Shown here piece by piece: positions 8,418 through 16,059 of a DNA stretch of 64,000 bases. The notes below the pieces were generated by a model. It saw only the letters and a list, made by a program, of their open reading frames with translations. It was not told where the DNA came from and did not search any database. The stretch is from positions 39,157-103,156 of the forward strand of contig NZ_BCQB01000004.1 of assembly GCF_001544215.1 (NCBI RefSeq), in the 5' to 3' direction. Origin of the DNA: Enterococcus durans NBRC 100479 = LMG 10746. Its GTDB lineage: Bacteria; Bacillota; Bacilli; Lactobacillales; Enterococcaceae. Position 1 is the stretch's first letter. Every line of letters begins with the position of its first letter. The translations under genes and the position numbers were made by a program.

Positions 8418-8735
8418 TTACTTCATCAATTTTTCTGCTTGTTCTAATACTTTTGCACCATTCATCATTCCATAATCTTGCATATTGATCACATCTAAAG
8501 GAATCCCTTTTGGTGCAAGTTTTTGCTCAAACTGCGCTTTCATAAAACGAACTTGCGGTCCTAATAACATGACATCTACGTTTTTAGATTCAAGATTGTT
8601 ATCCGCATCTGAAGCCGAAACAGCAAAAATATCTGCTTCCATTCCTTTTTCTTCTGCTGCTTTTTGCATTTTTGTTACTAATAAACTGGTACTCATTCCT
8701 GCAGAGCATACTAACATAATCGTTTTTTTCGCCAT
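8418..8735 (-). CDS. celA: PTS EIIB component, lactose/cellobiose family
   Basis: The 105-residue cytoplasmic protein has the EIIB-cellobiose phosphorylation motif TIMLVCSAGMSTSLLV, with the phospho-cysteine at C10, and the later VMLLGPQVRFM strand typical of this family. It accepts phosphate from an EIIA and passes it to the incoming sugar. A GTG three codons upstream overlaps the ribosome site, so the ATG at 8735 with GGGAG eight bases before it is preferred. It is the first gene after the sigma-54 promoter at 8775-8792. Confidence 0.93.
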   Translation of the reverse strand: MAKKTIMLVCSAGMSTSLLVTKMQKAAEEKGMEADIFAVSASDADNNLESKNVDVMLLGPQVRFMKAQFEQKLAPKGIPLDVINMQDYGMMNGAKVLEQAEKLMK

Positions 8736-8774
8736 TTGTTCCACTCCCTTTATTTGGTTTTACACATAAATATA

Positions 8775-8792
8775 ACGCAAGAAGCATGCCAA
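8775..8792 (-). promoter_or_regulatory. Sigma-54 (-24/-12) promoter of the cel-type PTS operon
   Basis: Read leftward, TTGGCATGCTTCTTGCGT matches the RpoN consensus with the GG and GC doublets spaced ten bases apart. It lies about 40 bases before the IIB start and downstream of the gene for a sigma-54 activator. The match is very strong. Confidence 0.93.
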
Positions 8793-8795
8793 ATG

Positions 8796-8838
8796 AAAAA
8801 AGAGTTAAAATAGCGTTTTCACGCCTTTTAACTCTTTT
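8796..8838 (-). terminator. Terminator of the LevR-type regulator gene
   Basis: Read leftward, AAAAGAGTTAAAA at 8826-8838 pairs with TTTTAACTCTTTT at 8798-8810. An inner ACGC/GCGT pairing extends the stem and T residues follow. It separates the regulator transcript from the sigma-54 promoter immediately downstream. Confidence 0.75.
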
Positions 8839-8856
8839 GCACAGTGCGCACACAGA

Positions 8857-8887
8857 TGAATAGTGTGTAATACTTGTGATTAGTGTG
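8857..8887. promoter_or_regulatory. Candidate upstream activator site: direct repeats
   Basis: TGAATAGTGTG (8857-8867) and TGATTAGTGTG (8877-8887) match at ten of eleven bases and begin exactly 20 bases apart, two helical turns. They lie about 65-95 bases upstream of the -24 box, where a LevR-type activator would bind. The role is an inference. Confidence 0.55.
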
Positions 8888-8889
8888 CG

Positions 8890-11592
8890 TTATTTCTTTA
8901 TTTTATTTTCAATAAACATTTGGGTCAAAAATGCTACTTCATTTTCAGGGATATTTACTCGATACTTTCGCTCTAAGCTAATTAAGTTTGTACGAATGAT
9001 ATCCATTTCCAAGCGGTAGACTTTAGAAAAAGTTTCCAGATTTTCAAACACTCGTGATTTTTCATGCTTCATCAAACTATCTAATAGGAACGCTAAGTGA
9101 ATCACGATCCCGATATCTACGCCTGGTTCTACAATGATTGAGAGATCCGTTTGGATTTGTTGGATCGTCTTTTGCAATGAGTGGATCAATACGTCGACTG
9201 AAGAGATCGAATTGAGTGAATCTTTTAATGAATCAACAATTTTAGCTGTTGGTACTTCATCGTCTGCAATCCGTTTCAATGTATTCAATTTTTCATCATT
9301 GAATATGTCATACGCAGAAAAGAAAGGAATATTTTGATAATCCACATCTACTGTTCCAGCAATTGCTTTGATCTCATATTCTTCTAGTAGAGCATCGATG
9401 TGTCTTTTGAATGATTCACGCTCCAAAAACTGCATCTGGATCACTTCGACCTTTTTCTGATCGATCACTGGAACGATCCGTTGATATAGTTTTGCCGCTA
9501 CTCCCTCACCAGTAAAGCAAGTGACGATGACAGCTTTTTTACGTTCAATGATTTCTTGTTGCTCGACTTTAAACTGATCTCTAACGATCGTTTCAAAAGA
9601 AATTTGGATACTTTGATAAATATCCTCCAAGCTTCTGCCTACATTTGCCATCCGGACTGCTTCGATGACCACCATCGTACTGCTCATAGTAATTGCCTTT
9701 GTTCGGATACCCGTTTCCTCAAAAATCAAATCGCTAAAGGTATTCAGCGACCCCATATCGGTCAGTAAAATCAACCCATTCGTCAGGTATTCTTGGCGGC
9801 TTTGGACGTAATGCAATACTTCTTCATACATCGCTTGGACTTCCATCGAAAGAGGCATATTGAAAGCTTTACCGATTTTCGTTCCCAATAGTTCCTGAGC
9901 CATTTCCAACATACTTGAGGCAGTTTGTCTGCCATGCATCAAAACTAGGACATCTACTTTGTTTTCTTTGACCGGTTCGCTTTCCCCTAGACTGATCGAT
10001 AGGAACATACTGATAAAGCCGATTTCATCAAAAGGAATCTCCACTTGCTGTTCCTCTTCAATGATCGTTGATAGATCGATGGCTACTTGAAACTCCTTCT
10101 TGAAGTTTTTACGTACATTATTCAAATCAGGGTGGACGATCATATGTCCATCCCTCACACGATCCAAGGTACTTTGTAAATGAAGTGCAAAGGCGAACCG
10201 AGCTTTTTCATTATAGATACGATCAAGCCTCTTTTCCGCCACATCGTATAACTCATTTGTCAAACGCCAAATGTCATCTGGTAATAAGTCTTTCGGAATC
10301 GTACTTTTCGTCAACTCTTTGACATATGTTTGAAAGTACGCATCGACATCTTTTGAAATCAGGGTTTCCAAATCGATGTTCTCTACGCCAGTTTCAGATA
10401 AGGAAAGCATTTTTTCTTCAATATCGTTATATACCTGCATATTTCTTTCAGGATCTTGCGACCAGACTACATCTGCAAAACCTGGCTCAAAAGTGAGATA
10501 CTGACTTTTGCTATCCATGAAACGATCAAGACGTTCTGGAACTTCTTTGATCTTCAATAGCCCCTTTTGGACTTGAAGTGAAAGCTCTTCTTTACGAATG
10601 ATCAGTTTTTCTTCATTATGCGTGCGGTAATGGAGGAATGATTTTGCACATACCAACTTCAAATCACGTTTGACTTGACCGATATTCCCTTCTGCATCAT
10701 ATAGCATAAATGCTAGAATAGCCTCTTTTTCAATATCTATCCGCTGATTTAACCGATTCGCTTCTTGTTTGATGAACAGTGAGATGATTTCATAGCGTTC
10801 ATCTAATGACCGAGAAGCAAGGTTAGGTAAAGTGATAGCCATTGGGATCCTGCGGTTGAACGTGGTAAGGAAACTTTCTGAGGATTCCGTAGTCGCGCCG
10901 ATGATCTGGACGGAGGCTTCATGTGTATGGGCACTTTCACCTAATGGCCGATAAACACCTTTATCAATAAAAGTGAACAGCATTTCTTGTCCTTCTGGCG
11001 GCAAACGATGAATTTCATCTAGAAATAAGATCCCACCATCTGCTTTTGCGATCAATCCTTGGCTATCCTGTGAGGCTCCCGTATAAGCACCTTTTTTGAT
11101 CCCGAAAATATGTCCAAATAGCAACTGAGGATTTTGTGCATAATCGGCACAGTTAAAAGAGACAAATGGTGCATCTTCTGAAAGCATTTCTGAGTCGATT
11201 GCAAAATGATACATACACTCGGCAAACATGGATTTACCAGTACCGGTTTCTCCGAATATGATGGTGTGTAACCCGCGAGGCGGATACAAAATTGCCGCTT
11301 TCGCTTGTTGGATACTGACTTTTAACGAATCGTTCTCTCCAACTAATGTTTCAAATGTCACTTGTGTAGAGTAGTCAACATGAACTTTGTCTGATGCAGT
11401 CTTTTTAGGAGGCATTGAGTAAACGACCGGACGACCCGGACTTTTGATAATATAATGATCCTTATATAAATCACTTAAATAGCGACTTGCATTGCTTCGA
11501 TCGATTGAAAGCTTTTCTGCTACATCGCTAGCTGTCAATCCATGCTGATTTTCATGCAATAAGTCCAATATTTCTTCTTGTCTTTCATTCAT
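8890..11592 (-). CDS. LevR-type sigma-54-dependent PTS operon activator
   Basis: The 900-residue regulator starts with a winged helix-turn-helix (residues 1-60). An AAA+ domain follows with Walker A GETGTGKS (114-121), the sigma-54-contacting loop GAYTGA (168-173, usually GAFTGA) and Walker B ILFLDE (188-193). The C-terminal half has a PRD, an EIIA-mannose-like domain (KVDVLVLMHGRQTASSM), an EIIB-like segment (VIVTCFTGEGVAA) and a final PRD. PTS-driven phosphorylation of such domains tunes activity by sugar supply. It should activate the promoter at 8775. It is transcribed in the same direction as, but separately from, the PTS genes. Confidence 0.93.
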   Translation of the reverse strand: MNERQEEILDLLHENQHGLTASDVAEKLSIDRSNASRYLSDLYKDHYIIKSPGRPVVYSMPPKKTASDKVHVDYSTQVTFETLVGENDSLKVSIQQAKAAILYPPRGLHTIIFGETGTGKSMFAECMYHFAIDSEMLSEDAPFVSFNCADYAQNPQLLFGHIFGIKKGAYTGASQDSQGLIAKADGGILFLDEIHRLPPEGQEMLFTFIDKGVYRPLGESAHTHEASVQIIGATTESSESFLTTFNRRIPMAITLPNLASRSLDERYEIISLFIKQEANRLNQRIDIEKEAILAFMLYDAEGNIGQVKRDLKLVCAKSFLHYRTHNEEKLIIRKEELSLQVQKGLLKIKEVPERLDRFMDSKSQYLTFEPGFADVVWSQDPERNMQVYNDIEEKMLSLSETGVENIDLETLISKDVDAYFQTYVKELTKSTIPKDLLPDDIWRLTNELYDVAEKRLDRIYNEKARFAFALHLQSTLDRVRDGHMIVHPDLNNVRKNFKKEFQVAIDLSTIIEEEQQVEIPFDEIGFISMFLSISLGESEPVKENKVDVLVLMHGRQTASSMLEMAQELLGTKIGKAFNMPLSMEVQAMYEEVLHYVQSRQEYLTNGLILLTDMGSLNTFSDLIFEETGIRTKAITMSSTMVVIEAVRMANVGRSLEDIYQSIQISFETIVRDQFKVEQQEIIERKKAVIVTCFTGEGVAAKLYQRIVPVIDQKKVEVIQMQFLERESFKRHIDALLEEYEIKAIAGTVDVDYQNIPFFSAYDIFNDEKLNTLKRIADDEVPTAKIVDSLKDSLNSISSVDVLIHSLQKTIQQIQTDLSIIVEPGVDIGIVIHLAFLLDSLMKHEKSRVFENLETFSKVYRLEMDIIRTNLISLERKYRVNIPENEVAFLTQMFIENKIKK

Positions 11593-11646
11593 GCAATCCC
11601 ACCTTTAGTTAAATAACAGTGATTCCGTTTTCATTTATCATAACAC

Positions 11647-11670
11647 AAAAAGGCGCTTATTTGCGCCTTG
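11647..11670 (-). terminator. Terminator overlapping the end of the helicase gene
   Basis: Read leftward, AAGGCGC and GCGCCTT pair around an AAATAA loop and a short T run follows. The loop contains the helicase stop codon, so the last three sense codons form half of the stem. Confidence 0.75.
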
Positions 11671-12940
11671 CTCCTTTATTTTTATCCTTTTTTTGTTTAT
11701 TTTTACGTTTTTTACGTACAACATCCACAGGCTCTTTTTTTGCTGTTTCTTTTTTCAAAGGATAGTTGGAAGCTTTTTTGTGTGGTTCATTTTCGCGATT
11801 CATTTCTTCTTTTTCGGGCGATTCCTCTAACAATTGACCGCCATGAAGAAAAATCTCTTTAATTGATAGATCCGCTTTTCGCGCGATTTTCTTCAAATCT
11901 CTCAAAGTGTGATCTTGAACAAATGTGATGACTATTCCTTCACTTCCCATTCGTCCTGTTCGGCCAGATCGATGCAGGTAAGCTTCTTCTGTAAGAGGAA
12001 CTTCCGCATTCACAACATAAGGTAGACCCTTGATGTCTAAACCTCTAGCTGCGACATCAGTTGTAAATAAAGCTGTGATCTTATTATGTTTGAATTGTTC
12101 AAGTGCTGCTTTTCGTACTAATTTGTTTTGGTCAGAAGCTAAACTTCCAACAGCAACTCCTCTAAAAAGCAATTTTTCTTCCATAGCACCTAACTCACTT
12201 AGCTGATTGAAGAAGACTAAACCTTGAAAGCCGACAACATACGCTAGTCTTCTAAGATAGTCATCTTTTTTACGCGCTGGTACATGCAAAAAGTAATGTT
12301 TTTGCCCTTTTCTTGAATCATCTTCTTTGGTAACATCGATTACTTCGATTTGTTTTTTTGTCAATTCTTCGATTTGTTTCAACGAACGATCGGCTGTTGC
12401 TGAGAAAAAGGCTAATTGATACTCAACAGGTGCTTGATGCAGTAGTTGATCGATTAAAGGACTATTCCCTTCATCTAACAGCTGATCGGATTCATCAAAG
12501 ACAATTGTTTTCAATTGATGTGCTTTGACTTTTTTTGATTTCATCAGTTCTAAGACTCGCCCTGGGGTACCCACTAGGATCTCAGGTCTTTTCTTCAGAC
12601 CTTCCACTTGTCGTTTAACGTTAGCGCCTCCTACTAAAGATTGGACTTTTAGGTCTAACGCTTTAGCCCATTCTCGTGTGACTTCTGCTACTTGGATCGC
12701 TAACTCTTGAGATGAAACCAAGATCAGTAAGGAACTCCCCTGATCCTTTTCAACATTCAATAGTAAGGGAAGCAGATAAGCTAAAGTCTTCCCTGAACCA
12801 GTCGGAGAAATACCGATCACGTTTTGTTGGTCTTTTAGTGGTTGAAAGACTGCTTTTTGTATCAGTGAGGCCTCTAAAAACGATTTTTCTTGCCATTTTT
12901 CTTGCCATGCTTGTGGAAATGTTTGTACAAATTCATTCAT
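11657..12940 (-). CDS. DEAD-box-family RNA helicase (motif II is DESD)
   Basis: The 427-residue protein carries the superfamily 2 helicase motifs: Walker A SPTGSGKT (45-52), GG, TPGR (125-128), motif II DESD (149-152, where most relatives have DEAD), SAT (180-182), ARGLD and HRSGRTGR. The C-terminal tail after about residue 375 is very basic (KKRKNKQKKDKNKGARRK) and probably binds RNA. It resembles the YfmL/CshC-type helicases that act in ribosome assembly or RNA turnover, but the exact orthologue is not certain. The start overlaps the stop of the oxidoreductase gene in TAATG. Confidence 0.9.
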   Translation of the reverse strand: MNEFVQTFPQAWQEKWQEKSFLEASLIQKAVFQPLKDQQNVIGISPTGSGKTLAYLLPLLLNVEKDQGSSLLILVSSQELAIQVAEVTREWAKALDLKVQSLVGGANVKRQVEGLKKRPEILVGTPGRVLELMKSKKVKAHQLKTIVFDESDQLLDEGNSPLIDQLLHQAPVEYQLAFFSATADRSLKQIEELTKKQIEVIDVTKEDDSRKGQKHYFLHVPARKKDDYLRRLAYVVGFQGLVFFNQLSELGAMEEKLLFRGVAVGSLASDQNKLVRKAALEQFKHNKITALFTTDVAARGLDIKGLPYVVNAEVPLTEEAYLHRSGRTGRMGSEGIVITFVQDHTLRDLKKIARKADLSIKEIFLHGGQLLEESPEKEEMNRENEPHKKASNYPLKKETAKKEPVDVVRKKRKNKQKKDKNKGARRK

Positions 12941-13953
12941 TAAAAATCTTCCTCATTATCGGCATCAAATTTGATGCCCCCATTTTTTCTTAGATCATAA
13001 ACTACTTGATTGACACTGCGTGCTAACTCGATCCATTCTTCATAAAGAAATCCCCAAGTTGGATCTGTTGGATGATTGATCACATTCGCAAAATCTTTTG
13101 CTTCATCAGCCATAGGATTTTCTGCGGTTTTGATTTCCAAAGTAGTGATTTCTTGATGTTGTCGATCATGGAATTCTGCTGTTTCAATGGCATTGACCCC
13201 ATTCATCACTAATGTTCCAGAATCGAAATAGATTTCTGAAGGTAGATAAGAATCGCCAATTTTGCCAGGCTGGATGGATACATCAAACGATTCATAACGT
13301 AATATTCCCCACCCAAGTCCATCAACGCCTGTTGAAATCTTTCTTGGGAAATAATGAACTTCTGTGGGCATACCGAACCAAGCCACTGCCGCATATACGA
13401 GATATACCCCTAGATCCATCATTGCTCCACCTGAAAATCGAGTAGAGAAAATATTTGGCACTTCTCCATCAAGCACTTGATCGTAACGTGATGAATACTT
13501 CATATAGCTAAAATTAGCCCCTAATATCTCATCTTTTAAAGGTAAGTAGTCAGTAATTTTTTTAAAGCCAGACTCATGGATATTACGTGCAGCTTCAAAG
13601 AAGAATACTTTTTTTTCATTTGCCAAATGAATGATCTCATCCATTTCTTTTGGCGTACTGAATGCTGGTTTTTCAACGATCACATTCTTACCAGCTAGAA
13701 TTCCTTGCTTCGCCTGTTGAAAATGCAAACTATTTGGTGAAGCGATGTAAACAGTATCTAAATGCTCCAATTGAAAGAATGTCGTCAAATCAGTTGCATA
13801 TTCAATATCACCTTCATATTTCGAACCAAATGCTTGTGCTTTTTCTAGATGTCTTGAGTAGACCGCTGTCAATTCATATTCTCCAGTACCAAGTGCAGCT
13901 TGAACAAATTGATGTGTGATCCAATTGGTTCCAATAATTCCTAAATTTATCAT
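12940..13953 (-). CDS. Gfo/Idh/MocA family oxidoreductase
   Basis: The 337-residue product begins with a Rossmann fold, MINLGIIGTNWITHQFVQAAL, and has the family motif GKNVIVEKPAFST with the catalytic-site EKP Lys. A C-terminal alpha/beta domain follows, with GGAMMDLGVYLVYAA. Members oxidise or reduce sugars and related polyols with NAD(P). The substrate is unknown here. The start at 13953 has AGAAGG before it. The longer upstream frame overlaps sfsA and lacks a ribosome site. It sits between sfsA and the helicase in a compact leftward set, translationally coupled to the helicase. Confidence 0.9.
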   Translation of the reverse strand: MINLGIIGTNWITHQFVQAALGTGEYELTAVYSRHLEKAQAFGSKYEGDIEYATDLTTFFQLEHLDTVYIASPNSLHFQQAKQGILAGKNVIVEKPAFSTPKEMDEIIHLANEKKVFFFEAARNIHESGFKKITDYLPLKDEILGANFSYMKYSSRYDQVLDGEVPNIFSTRFSGGAMMDLGVYLVYAAVAWFGMPTEVHYFPRKISTGVDGLGWGILRYESFDVSIQPGKIGDSYLPSEIYFDSGTLVMNGVNAIETAEFHDRQHQEITTLEIKTAENPMADEAKDFANVINHPTDPTWGFLYEEWIELARSVNQVVYDLRKNGGIKFDADNEEDF

Positions 13954-13969
13954 GCTCGTTACCTTCTTT

Positions 13970-14698
13970 CTATAGATTAGGGTCTTCAAAGGGTTGATCG
14001 ATATCAAACGATATTTCCTGTTTTATCTTGACTTGATCAGCCGTTACCTGACAATTATACGCTAAAACGGTTACGCCATTCAGTTGCGCATACCGAATCC
14101 TCTGTGCTAACTCTGGTTGCATCTCTTCATGGATGGTAGCTACTCGAAGATACTCAAACTGTGCAATTAAAAGCACATAAGTTTCATAGCCTTCTAAATG
14201 AGCTTCAACTAATTCCTCGACATGTTTCAATCCTCGCAGAGTTGGTGCATCAGGAAATGCGCCAATTTCTTTGTTCTCCAGTGTCATGCCTTTCACCTCA
14301 ACGAATACTCTCTGATTCGCTGATGTTTCTAAATAAATATCAAACTTTGAATGTCGATAATTTACTTCTCGCTTATATTTGATGATTTTTCCTGATAGGT
14401 TTGGTAATTGGATGGTCCCATCAAGGATTCCCTCCATCGCTAATCTGTTGGGAAGCTGGCTATCGATATTGAACCACTCATCTTTTTTTTGGACCGCAAC
14501 CAGATCATAGTCTGTCTTACGTTTTGGGCTAGGGGCATAGTTTACTGCAACTTTTGCGCCAGGGACAAAAACCTCTTTTCCTCTTCCTGTATTTTTAACA
14601 TGGGTGGTAATGACCTCACCTCTTTGATTTAAGCAATAGGCAATAAATCGATTTGGCCGCTCAATAAAAAATGCAGTTTCAACTTGTGGGTATTTCAA
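13970..14698 (-). CDS. sfsA: SfsA family protein (sugar fermentation stimulation)
   Basis: The 242-residue protein has the SfsA signature: PNRFIAYC near the N terminus (OB-like region), then a nuclease-like core with YRHSKFDIYLE, FVEVKGMTLE and FPDAPTLRGLKHVEEL. The D-x(n)-E-x-K pattern resembles restriction-type nucleases. In E. coli SfsA affects maltose metabolism and binds DNA. The molecular activity is not settled. The start codon is TTG, with AGGTGA six bases before it. It is 16 bases upstream of the oxidoreductase gene and heads that operon. Confidence 0.93.
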   Translation of the reverse strand: MKYPQVETAFFIERPNRFIAYCLNQRGEVITTHVKNTGRGKEVFVPGAKVAVNYAPSPKRKTDYDLVAVQKKDEWFNIDSQLPNRLAMEGILDGTIQLPNLSGKIIKYKREVNYRHSKFDIYLETSANQRVFVEVKGMTLENKEIGAFPDAPTLRGLKHVEELVEAHLEGYETYVLLIAQFEYLRVATIHEEMQPELAQRIRYAQLNGVTVLAYNCQVTADQVKIKQEISFDIDQPFEDPNL

Positions 14699-14862
14699 AA
14701 ATCGTCACCTTTCTTCCTACTATGTATCCTATCATAATTTGAGTAAAAACTCTTGAAAAACCAGTCGAAAGTCTTAGAGAATTTTTAGATATTGTTCGGT
14801 ACAATAGAAGAAACTAAGACATTCGTTGTCTTTAATTAATCGTTAAAAGAAGAGGTGGTCTG

Positions 14863-15212
14863 ATGCGAAAAAAATAATCTATGGTGCAGCAGCTTTTTTA
14901 GCAACTTTAGTAGGTGGTAGTATCGCAATTAAAAAGAAAAAGAAACAAGAAAAGAGCTTTGATCCTTCACAGTATCAAGGTGTTTGGTCATTCATAGATG
15001 ATAACCAACAAAACGAACAACTGCGTGTTTCTCCAACTTTTGATTTTTCCATCAATGATCACTCATTAGGGACCACACTGATTGAATTGAATGAGCAACA
15101 ACTGATTGTTCGAGATCACTATGGCTATTATTTGACTCTTTCTTATGAAAAAATGACTTTTTACGATGAATCAACAGATTCTACTTATCAGATAAAGAAA
15201 ATCGGGCATTAA
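14863..15212 (+). pseudogene. Frameshifted gene for a small membrane-anchored protein
   Basis: An ATG at 14863 with AGAGGTGG before it opens MRKK and then hits TAA, because the A run at 14868-14874 has seven bases. One extra A would give a continuous frame of about 116 codons: MRKK-IIYGAAAFLATLVGGSIAI as an N-terminal membrane anchor, then KKKKKQEKSFDPSQYQGVW and a soluble C-terminal part ending TYQIKKIGH. No other start exists in the long frame. Causes could be a true frameshift, slippage at the A tract, or a sequencing error. The family is not recognised. Confidence 0.7.
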
Positions 15213-15397
15213 GAATTGATTTCCATATAGTCTAAACGAAAGAACAAGAAGGTATTTCTTGACTTTCGTTTTTTTCCTATCGAAATAGACATTTATCGAT
15301 GTTTATTTCTGTTTTTTTGTCTAGAAAAATAGTCAATTCACTTTTTTTTTGGTACACTTACTAGTGATGGTTTCATACCATGAAAGGATGATCGAAT

Positions 15398-16045
15398 ATG
15401 ACACCAAACCGAGAAGATTATTTGAAAATCATTTTGGAGTTAGGCGGAGATACAACTAAAGTAAATAACAAGCAAATCGTTTCTAGTCTTGCTGTCTCAC
15501 CAGCTTCAGTCAGTGAAATGATTTCAAAACTTGTGAAGGAACAACTTGTGGAACACTCTCCTTATCAAGGTGTACAATTGACCGAGAGTGGCTTGAAAAA
15601 AGCAAGCAGTTTGATTCGCAAACATCGTTTATGGGAAGTTTTTTTAGTCGAACATCTAGAATACAGTTGGAATGAAGTACATGATGATGCAGAGGTTTTG
15701 GAGCATGTAACATCCGAACAACTTGCAGATCATTTAGAAGACTATTTGAATCATCCTAAACATTGTCCACATGGTGGGAATATTCCTCACAAAGATGAAG
15801 TGGTCCATGAAGAACGCCGACAAACACTAGATTCTTATCCAGTAGGTTCAACCGTTCGGATTGCACGAGTCCTTGACGAAAAAGAATTATTGGACTATCT
15901 TGTAACGATCGACCTTAATATCGATGAAGAATATGAAATCATTGATGTTGCCGCATATGAAGGTCCAATCACCATCCAAAATGCACAAAAGAAAATTTCT
16001 GTCAGTTTTAAAGCTGCCAGCACGATTTTTGTCGATAAATTATAA
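15398..16045 (+). CDS. mntR: Manganese/iron-dependent DtxR-MntR family repressor (EfaR-like)
   Basis: The 215-residue repressor has a DtxR-type winged helix at residues 1-60 (KQIVSSLAVSPASVSEMISKLVKEQLV). A metal-binding dimerisation domain follows with EHVTSEQLADHLEDYLNHPKHCPHG, containing the Glu, His and Cys ligands of the family. A C-terminal FeoA/SH3-like domain ends the protein. With Mn(II) it should repress transporters such as efaCBA. In E. faecalis this protein is called EfaR. The gene starts after GAAAGGA. It is 14 bases upstream of zwf, so both probably share a transcript. Confidence 0.92.
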   Translation: MTPNREDYLKIILELGGDTTKVNNKQIVSSLAVSPASVSEMISKLVKEQLVEHSPYQGVQLTESGLKKASSLIRKHRLWEVFLVEHLEYSWNEVHDDAEVLEHVTSEQLADHLEDYLNHPKHCPHGGNIPHKDEVVHEERRQTLDSYPVGSTVRIARVLDEKELLDYLVTIDLNIDEEYEIIDVAAYEGPITIQNAQKKISVSFKAASTIFVDKL

Positions 16046-16059
16046 AGGAGCTTACCTAC

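Noticed and set aside
8796..8838. Inverted repeat near the cel-type promoter as activator site
   Set aside because: It has a T run on the leftward strand and follows the regulator gene, so it is better explained as that gene's terminator. The direct repeats at 8857-8887 are the better activator-site candidate.
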